A DNA stretch of 9,346 nucleotides, taken from contig CAKUNY010000073.1 of assembly GCA_934668605.1 (NCBI GenBank), forward strand, positions 1 through 9,346, given 5' to 3'. Shown piece after piece: positions 5,852 to 9,346 of this stretch (its first letter is position 1; each line of letters starts with the position of its first letter). This stretch comes from an uncultured Oscillospiraceae bacterium (GTDB lineage: Bacteria; Bacillota; Clostridia; Oscillospirales; Oscillospiraceae). Under the pieces are notes generated by a model, which did not search any database, was not told the origin of the DNA, and was given only the letters and a program-made list of their open reading frames with translations. A program made the position numbers and the translations under genes.

Positions 5852-5872
5852 ACCGGGGAAACCCGGTTTTTT
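5852..5872 (+). terminator. Terminator-like hairpin in the 5' leader of the MBL-fold gene
   Basis: ACCGGG (5852-5857), loop GAAA, CCCGGT (5862-5867), then five more T (5868-5872): a textbook intrinsic terminator on the plus strand. It is the first clear one after the SGNH gene, more than 1.1 kb downstream of that stop. On the minus strand the same hairpin sits near the 5' end of the MBL-fold mRNA, just before its ribosome binding site. Confidence 0.65.
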
Positions 5873-5876
5873 CTCT

Positions 5877-5905
5877 ATTCTACCGTAAATCCGCAAAGCA
5901 TGCAA
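5877..5905 (-). promoter_or_regulatory. Promoter of the MBL-fold hydrolase gene
   Basis: On the minus strand: -35 TTGCAT (complement of 5900-5905), 17-base spacer, -10 TAGAAT (complement of 5877-5882). It gives a leader of roughly 35 bases containing the hairpin at 5852-5867. It shows that this gene need not be co-transcribed with the HD-domain gene upstream on the same strand. Confidence 0.55.
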
Positions 5906-5982
5906 GCCGCCCTCGGAAAACTCCCGGAGACGGCCTGTGATTACGTATGAACGTATTCGATTTTCGTGCACTTCCGAATTTG

Positions 5983-6089
5983 CGTAGGGGTCGATGCCCA
6001 CATCGACCCAAGGGTACCATCGGATTCGCCGGAGATTATCGTAAAAACGGTGCGGTTTGCCGGGGCGATGTGCTCAATCGCCCCCTACG
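5983..6089. repeat. Palindrome-ended intergenic repeat, copy C (MITE/REP-like)
   Basis: A 107-base element with terminal inverted repeats CGTAGGGG (5983-5990) and CCCCTACG (6082-6089); the match extends to TGCGTAGGGG if 5981 and 6091 are included. Left hairpin GGGTCGATG (5988-5996) with CATCGACCC (6001-6009), loop CCCA; right hairpin GGGGCGAT (6062-6069) with ATCGCCCC (6077-6084), loop GTGCTCA. Loops are identical to copy A, while stem bases differ in compensated pairs. It lies in the 291-base gap between two minus-strand genes, 37 bases after the HD-domain gene's stop. Confidence 0.87.
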
Positions 6090-6126
6090 CAGCGTCGGGA
6101 AGGCAGCGCAAATCCCGGTGAAATAC

Positions 6127-6699
6127 TCAGAGCGCGGCGACCTCGGCGAGGACGGTGTCCTCCGTCTCGGCCATTGCCTGAAGCGTCTTGGATAGGAGCG
6201 TATCGAGCTCCCAGCCGAGCTGCTCGGCGCCCCGGGCGATCACATCGCGCGAGCATCCGGCAGCAAACTTCTTGTCCTTGTATTTTTTCTTGAGGGACTT
6301 GAGCTCCATGTCCTTCGTGCTCTTACTCGGGCGCATGAGCGCGGCCGCCCAGATAAGCCCCGTCAGCTCGTCGCAGGCGAAGAGCACCTTCTCCATCTCG
6401 CGCTCGGGCGCGGTATCGACGCAGAGGCCGTAGCCGTGGCTGACGATCGCGTGGATCATGTCCTCTGGCACACCGCCCTTTTGCAGCAGCTCCACGCACT
6501 TGACGCAGTGCTGCTCGGGGTAGAGCTCAAAGTCGATGTCGTGCAGCAGACCGACCATGCCCCAGTAATCGGCTTCCTCGCCATAGCCCAGATCATTTGC
6601 GAACCAGCGCATCACGGCCTCGACCGTCAGCGCGTGCTGCAAATGAAAATGATCCTTGTTATACTCCCGCAGGAGCTCCCATGCGTTTGCGCGTTCCAT
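6127..6699 (-). CDS. HD-domain metal-dependent phosphohydrolase
   Basis: A 190-residue cytoplasmic protein of the HD superfamily. Metal-binding residues are visible: His22 (LQHALTVEAVM), the His53-Asp54 doublet in GLLHDIDFELYPE, histidines in HAIVSHG (83-89), and Asp110 in ACDELTGLIWAA. This order (H...HD...H...D) and the size match small stand-alone HD proteins of Clostridia, which hydrolyse phosphate esters or nucleotides; the true substrate is unknown. The C-terminal third is helical and rich in Lys (KSTKDMELKSLKKKYKDKK), without a second recognised domain. The start at 6699 has only a weak ribosome binding site (AAAGGCGG), but no other ATG fits the domain start and a good promoter precedes it. 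Divergent from the 64-residue membrane protein gene. Confidence 0.86.
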   Translation of the reverse strand: MERANAWELLREYNKDHFHLQHALTVEAVMRWFANDLGYGEEADYWGMVGLLHDIDFELYPEQHCVKCVELLQKGGVPEDMIHAIVSHGYGLCVDTAPEREMEKVLFACDELTGLIWAAALMRPSKSTKDMELKSLKKKYKDKKFAAGCSRDVIARGAEQLGWELDTLLSKTLQAMAETEDTVLAEVAAL

Positions 6700-6732
6700 A
6701 AAAGACCCGCCTTTCGTTTTTTGTTTTCTTTC

Positions 6733-6760
6733 ATCTTACGCAGAAATTCGCGCCTGTCAA
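6733..6760 (-). promoter_or_regulatory. Promoter of the HD-domain gene
   Basis: On the minus strand: consensus -35 TTGACA (complement of 6755-6760), 16-base spacer, -10 TAAGAT (complement of 6733-6738). The -35 is part of the inverted repeat at 6751-6790. The leader that follows is A-rich. Confidence 0.65.
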
Positions 6761-6790
6761 GAGTAAATTCGGCGCGCGCCTTGACAGGCG
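6751..6790. promoter_or_regulatory. Perfect 10-bp inverted repeat spanning two divergent -35 boxes
   Basis: CGCCTGTCAA (6751-6760) and TTGACAGGCG (6781-6790) are exact reverse complements separated by 20 bases (centre-to-centre 30). Six of the ten bases in each arm are the -35 consensus; the four extra (GGCG) extend it. The centre holds GGCGCGCGCC at 6771-6780. It could be a shared operator for the HD-domain gene and the small membrane protein gene. Confidence 0.5.
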
Positions 6791-6809
6791 GTGAAAAATG
6801 GCGGATACT
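6781..6809 (+). promoter_or_regulatory. Promoter of the 64-residue membrane protein gene
   Basis: Consensus -35 TTGACA (6781-6786), 17-base spacer, -10 GATACT (6804-6809). Followed by a strong AAGGAGG ribosome binding site, which suggests good expression. Confidence 0.65.
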
Positions 6810-6835
6810 GAGCGTAAAAGGAAGGAGGGACAGGT

Positions 6836-7030
6836 ATGCGGAATATCCAAAAGCAGCTGTGCGGCATTGCGGTGATGCTCTTCGGGCTCATTATCACGGT
6901 CGCCTCGTTTTTCATGGGCGGATCGATGTTTCTGGTAGGAGGCGCGGTCGGGCTGTTCGGCCTCGGCATGACGTTCTGGAACCAGGATGACGACGAGGAG
7001 AAAACCGACGCGGATGACAACGACAAATAA
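6836..7030 (+). CDS. Small two-helix membrane protein with acidic tail, unknown function
   Basis: A 64-residue protein that I do not recognise. Residues about 8-27 and 30-47 are hydrophobic and glycine-rich (GGSMFLVGGAVGLFGLG between and in the helices), giving a likely helical hairpin with a very short turn. Residues 50-64 form a highly acidic tail (DDDEEKTDADDNDK). It is clearly a gene: consensus promoter, AAGGAGGG at 6822-6829 with the ATG 6 bases later, its own terminator, and matching codon use. It stands alone, divergent from the HD-domain gene. The acidic tail could bind cations or a basic partner, but this is speculation. Confidence 0.78.
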   Translation: MRNIQKQLCGIAVMLFGLIITVASFFMGGSMFLVGGAVGLFGLGMTFWNQDDDEEKTDADDNDK

Positions 7031-7042
7031 TCCCACAAAAAA

Positions 7043-7099
7043 CGTCCTGTTTTGCAAGTCCGAAGGTGTTTGCTTGCGAAAACGGGACGCTTTTGTTTT
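7043..7099 (+). terminator. Intrinsic terminator of the small membrane protein gene
   Basis: Stem CGTCCTGTTTTGCAAG (7043-7058) with CTTGCGAAAACGGGACG (7073-7089), with one wobble pair and one bulged base and a 14-base loop, followed by TTTTGTTTT at 7091-7099. It begins 12 bases after the stop codon. Confidence 0.85.
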
Positions 7100-7117
7100 G
7101 AAAACGGCGGATTTTCT

Positions 7118-7146
7118 TTGACATTCTGATTTCTTCGTGATAGACT
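7118..7146 (+). promoter_or_regulatory. Promoter of the unknown gene / pyrophosphatase operon
   Basis: Consensus -35 TTGACA (7118-7123), 17-base spacer, -10 TAGACT (7141-7146). It starts just after the upstream terminator. The start region after the -10 (CTAGCGGCAGAAA) is nearly the same as that before the SGNH gene. Confidence 0.7.
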
Positions 7147-7178
7147 AGCGGCAGAAAAATCCATGCAGGAGGCGTATC

Positions 7179-7961
7179 ATGACGCTGTTACAGCACTATC
7201 TGACTTATCTATCCGAAATCTGCGAGGGCTCGCGCAAGGCGCCGGACGGCATCACGCTCACAAAAACCGGCGACATGGAAAAGGCCATCGAGCTTCAGCA
7301 GCAGATCGCAGCCATCGGCATTCCGGAATTTGTGCGCCGCTGCGCCGCGCAGGACCGAGCGGAAATCCCGGAAGAAGAATTTGAGAGCTTCGACCCCTCG
7401 CAGATGCTCGCGGCGCTTTCCAATATGGAGGCCTCACAGGAACCCGCGGAGGAGCAGCCGCAGGAGCAAGCGCCCGAGGAGCCGGAGGAGCCCGTGAAGT
7501 CCGAGATTCGCGATATCTACGAGGTATTCTTAGACAGCGTTTGTCTGGAGGATAACCTTCTTTCCTATCTCATCGACATCGCCAAGCGCGGCGCGAAGGA
7601 CGAGTTTCAGACGCTTTCCCACGCAGCGGCGAGGACGCTTTTGGATTTGGACGAGTTTTTGCTCTGGCTCGGCAACAAGGAGGCCTTTGCAAACCCCGAC
7701 GAGCGGGCGTGCGCGGCGATTATGGATGCGGCGCTAACCCGGCTCATGCAGGAGGGACAGCGGGAGCTTGCCGCGGCGCTGCTTTCCGGAGACGAAACGA
7801 CCTTCAAGCTTTTCCGAACCGAAGCACCGGAGCTTGTCCATCTTCCCGACGCGACGTACGAATGGTACGTGCAGAACTATCTCGACCGCTATTATCCCGT
7901 GCGGTTCATCATGAAAATGAACGGCGTGGAATTTCCCGATCTGGGATCAAAGGAGGCGTAA
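7179..7961 (+). CDS. Conserved-looking protein of unknown function, co-transcribed with the pyrophosphatase
   Basis: A 260-residue acidic soluble protein that I cannot assign to a family. Three parts are visible: a helical N-terminal region (1-82; HYLTYLSEICEG, then KAIELQQQIAAI), a Glu/Pro/Gln-rich linker (about 84-106), and a helical C-terminal region (108-260) with LDLDEFLLWLGN at 155-166 and an aromatic patch EWYVQNYLDRYYPVRF at 228-243. There is no signal peptide, membrane segment, cysteine cluster or nucleotide-binding motif. The ATG at 7179 follows AGGAGG (7167-7172) by 6 bases, behind a consensus promoter. Three bases separate its stop from the pyrophosphatase ATG, whose ribosome binding site AGGAGG (7951-7956) lies within this gene's last codons; the same AGGAGGCGTA precedes both starts. 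Tight coupling suggests a role tied to the pyrophosphatase, but no function is claimed. Confidence 0.85.
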   Translation: MTLLQHYLTYLSEICEGSRKAPDGITLTKTGDMEKAIELQQQIAAIGIPEFVRRCAAQDRAEIPEEEFESFDPSQMLAALSNMEASQEPAEEQPQEQAPEEPEEPVKSEIRDIYEVFLDSVCLEDNLLSYLIDIAKRGAKDEFQTLSHAAARTLLDLDEFLLWLGNKEAFANPDERACAAIMDAALTRLMQEGQRELAAALLSGDETTFKLFRTEAPELVHLPDATYEWYVQNYLDRYYPVRFIMKMNGVEFPDLGSKEA

Positions 7962-7964
7962 CGT

Positions 7965-9346
7965 ATGGATCCCATCTATGTCACCGGCCACCGGAACCCG
8001 GACACCGACTCGATCGTCTCCGCAATGGCCTACGCGGCGCTCCAGAACGCGCTGGGAAACCGCGAATACGTCGCGGCGCGGCTCGGGCATATCTCAGACG
8101 AGACGCAGCTGGTGCTCGGCCGGTTCGGCTTTGAGCCCCCGGTTCGCATTCAGACAATGCGCACGCAGGTGCAGGATCTGGACTATGATACGCCGCCGGC
8201 GCTTTCCCGCGCGGTGACGATCAGCAGAGCCTGGAAGGCCTTGCAGTCCGACCGCAGCATTCCGGCCATCCCTGTCACGAACGACGACGGCACGCTCTAC
8301 GGCATGCTCTCGCCGTCCGAGATCGCGGACTATGACATGCAGACGATTGCAAACACCTACGCCGAGAATCTGCCGATTTTCAATCTGCTGAACGTTCTGG
8401 ACGGCAAGATCATCAACGAGGCCGGGTATCTTGTAGACCGCGTGAGCGGCGAGGTGTCGATCGCGCTTCCGCAGCAGAACGAGAATCTTCTGTTTTCCGG
8501 GGAAAACTCGGTCGTCATCTGCGGCGACCAACCGGAAATGGCGCGGCGCGCAATTGAGATGAACGTCAACTGCCTGATCGTGTGTCAGGCGGAGCTTCCG
8601 GCGGAGCTGCGCGAGCTGCCGACGCAGACGTGCATCATCGCAACGCCGTTTGACGCGTTCAAGGCCGCGCGCATGATCTACCATGCGATCGAAGCCGGGC
8701 GCATCTGCCGGACGGAGGAGCTGGACGCATTCCATCTGACGGACTTCGTCGACGATGTGAAGGACGTCATGCTGGAAAGCCGCCACAGAAGCTACCCGAT
8801 CTTAGACGAAAACGACAAGGTCGTCGGCACGATCTCGCGGTATCACCTCTTAAAGCCGCGCCGCAAGCGCGTCGTGCTCGTCGACCACAATGAAATGTCC
8901 CAGTCCGTACCGGGGCTCGAGCAGGCGGACATTCTGGAGATCATCGACCATCACAGATTGGCCGACATCCAGACCGGCGCGCCCATCTACTTCCGCAACG
9001 AGCCCGTGGGCTCCACCGCGACGATCATCGCCTCCATGTATCAGGAGCGCGGACTCCTTCCCTCCGACCGGCTGGCAGGGCTGATGGCGGCGGCAATCGT
9101 GGCAGATACCGTCATGTTCAAGTCCCCGACGGCCACGCAGCGCGACCACCGCATGGCAGAGCGCATGGCGCGCATCGCGAATATTTCGCTCGACGAGCTC
9201 GGGCAGGCGATTTTCTCCGCGTCGATGGACAATAAGCCCACGCAGTCTCTTCTCTTCGGCGACTTCAAGGATTTCCATATTGCCGATCACGACTTCGGCG
9301 TCAGCCAGATCACCTGCATCGACTCCAAGCGCATGATGGAGCGCAA
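7965..9346 (+). CDS. ppaC: Manganese-dependent inorganic pyrophosphatase with CBS and DRTGG domains (cut at right edge)
   Basis: The frame is open for 460 codons and runs off the window; the usual length of this type is about 540-550. It hydrolyses pyrophosphate to phosphate in the cytoplasm, pulling biosynthetic reactions forward. Family II (DHH) motifs: HRNPDTDS at 9-16 with metal ligands His9, Asp13 and Asp15; VDHNE at 306-310; DHH at 328-330; GSTAT at 349-353; and VADT at 379-382. Between the first motif and VDHNE lies a regulatory insert: one CBS half near 75-122, a DRTGG-like region about 135-245, and a second CBS half near 253-295 (SYPILDENDKVVGTISRYHLL). In Clostridium perfringens and relatives such inserts bind AMP/ADP (inhibiting) or ATP/Ap4A (activating). 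The C-terminal substrate-binding SRK region lies mostly beyond the window. Start ATG 7965 is 8 bases after AGGAGG. Second gene of the operon. Confidence 0.95.
   Translation, partial: MDPIYVTGHRNPDTDSIVSAMAYAALQNALGNREYVAARLGHISDETQLVLGRFGFEPPVRIQTMRTQVQDLDYDTPPALSRAVTISRAWKALQSDRSIPAIPVTNDDGTLYGMLSPSEIADYDMQTIANTYAENLPIFNLLNVLDGKIINEAGYLVDRVSGEVSIALPQQNENLLFSGENSVVICGDQPEMARRAIEMNVNCLIVCQAELPAELRELPTQTCIIATPFDAFKAARMIYHAIEAGRICRTEELDAFHLTDFVDDVKDVMLESRHRSYPILDENDKVVGTISRYHLLKPRRKRVVLVDHNEMSQSVPGLEQADILEIIDHHRLADIQTGAPIYFRNEPVGSTATIIASMYQERGLLPSDRLAGLMAAAIVADTVMFKSPTATQRDHRMAERMARIANISLDELGQAIFSASMDNKPTQSLLFGDFKDFHIADHDFGVSQITCIDSKRMMER

Noticed and set aside
6436..6990. Plus-strand open frame of 184 codons
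   Set aside because: It runs antisense to the HD-domain gene, across the divergent promoters and out of frame into the small membrane protein gene. No domain evidence.
8094..8786. Long open frame of 230 codons on the minus strand
   Set aside because: It lies wholly antisense to the pyrophosphatase, whose reading is supported by family motifs. Long antisense frames are expected in GC-rich coding DNA, and it has no ribosome binding site or known motifs.

Overview
The window looks like chromosomal DNA from a fairly GC-rich Gram-positive anaerobe, most likely a Clostridia/Oscillospiraceae-type gut bacterium. The basis is AGGAGG-type ribosome binding sites, intrinsic terminators, sigma-A-like promoters, and the gene families present: DegV, a paired YdcZ/DUF606 transporter, a membrane-anchored S11 carboxypeptidase, and a CBS-domain family II pyrophosphatase. 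The organism call is inference. There are ten coding regions, two of them cut by the window edges. I see no rRNA, tRNA, CRISPR array, transposase or phage gene.

Layout. (1) 1-112, minus: first 37 codons of a glycoside hydrolase family 2 gene with a TTG start. (2) 113-318: a cluster of strong hairpins. (3) 319-1536, minus: D-Ala-D-Ala carboxypeptidase (DacF/PBP5-like). It is divergent from (4) 1748-2620, plus: DegV-family fatty-acid-binding protein with a clear terminator. (5) 2621-2954, gene-free: that terminator, then two copies of a roughly 107-bp palindrome-ended repeat. (6) 2955-3846, minus: a two-gene operon of small YdcZ/DUF606 membrane proteins. (7) 3847-4075: divergent promoters flanking orphan hairpins. 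(8) 4076-4744, plus: SGNH/GDSL hydrolase, converging on (9) 4741-5835, minus: membrane-anchored ComEC-like metallo-beta-lactamase-fold hydrolase with an Ada-like zinc-binding tail. Their stop codons overlap in one TTAA. (10) 5836-6126: promoter and leader hairpin of gene 9, plus a third copy of the repeat. (11) 6127-6699, minus: HD-domain phosphohydrolase, divergent from (12) 6836-7030, plus: a 64-residue two-helix membrane protein; the -35 boxes of the two promoters lie inside a perfect 10-bp inverted repeat. (13) 7179-7961, plus: protein of unknown function, in an operon with (14) 7965 to the right edge: a CBS/DRTGG-regulated Mn-dependent inorganic pyrophosphatase (PpaC), cut at the edge.

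Most genes are independent housekeeping or envelope units rather than one pathway. The real operons are the YdcZ pair and the unknown gene with the pyrophosphatase. The most unusual content is non-coding: the three-copy hairpin repeat with compensatory base changes, the hairpin cluster after the carboxypeptidase gene, the inverted repeat in the divergent promoter at 6751-6790, and the overlapping convergent gene pair with no terminator between the two genes. I do not see a convincing new multi-gene defence or metabolic system here.
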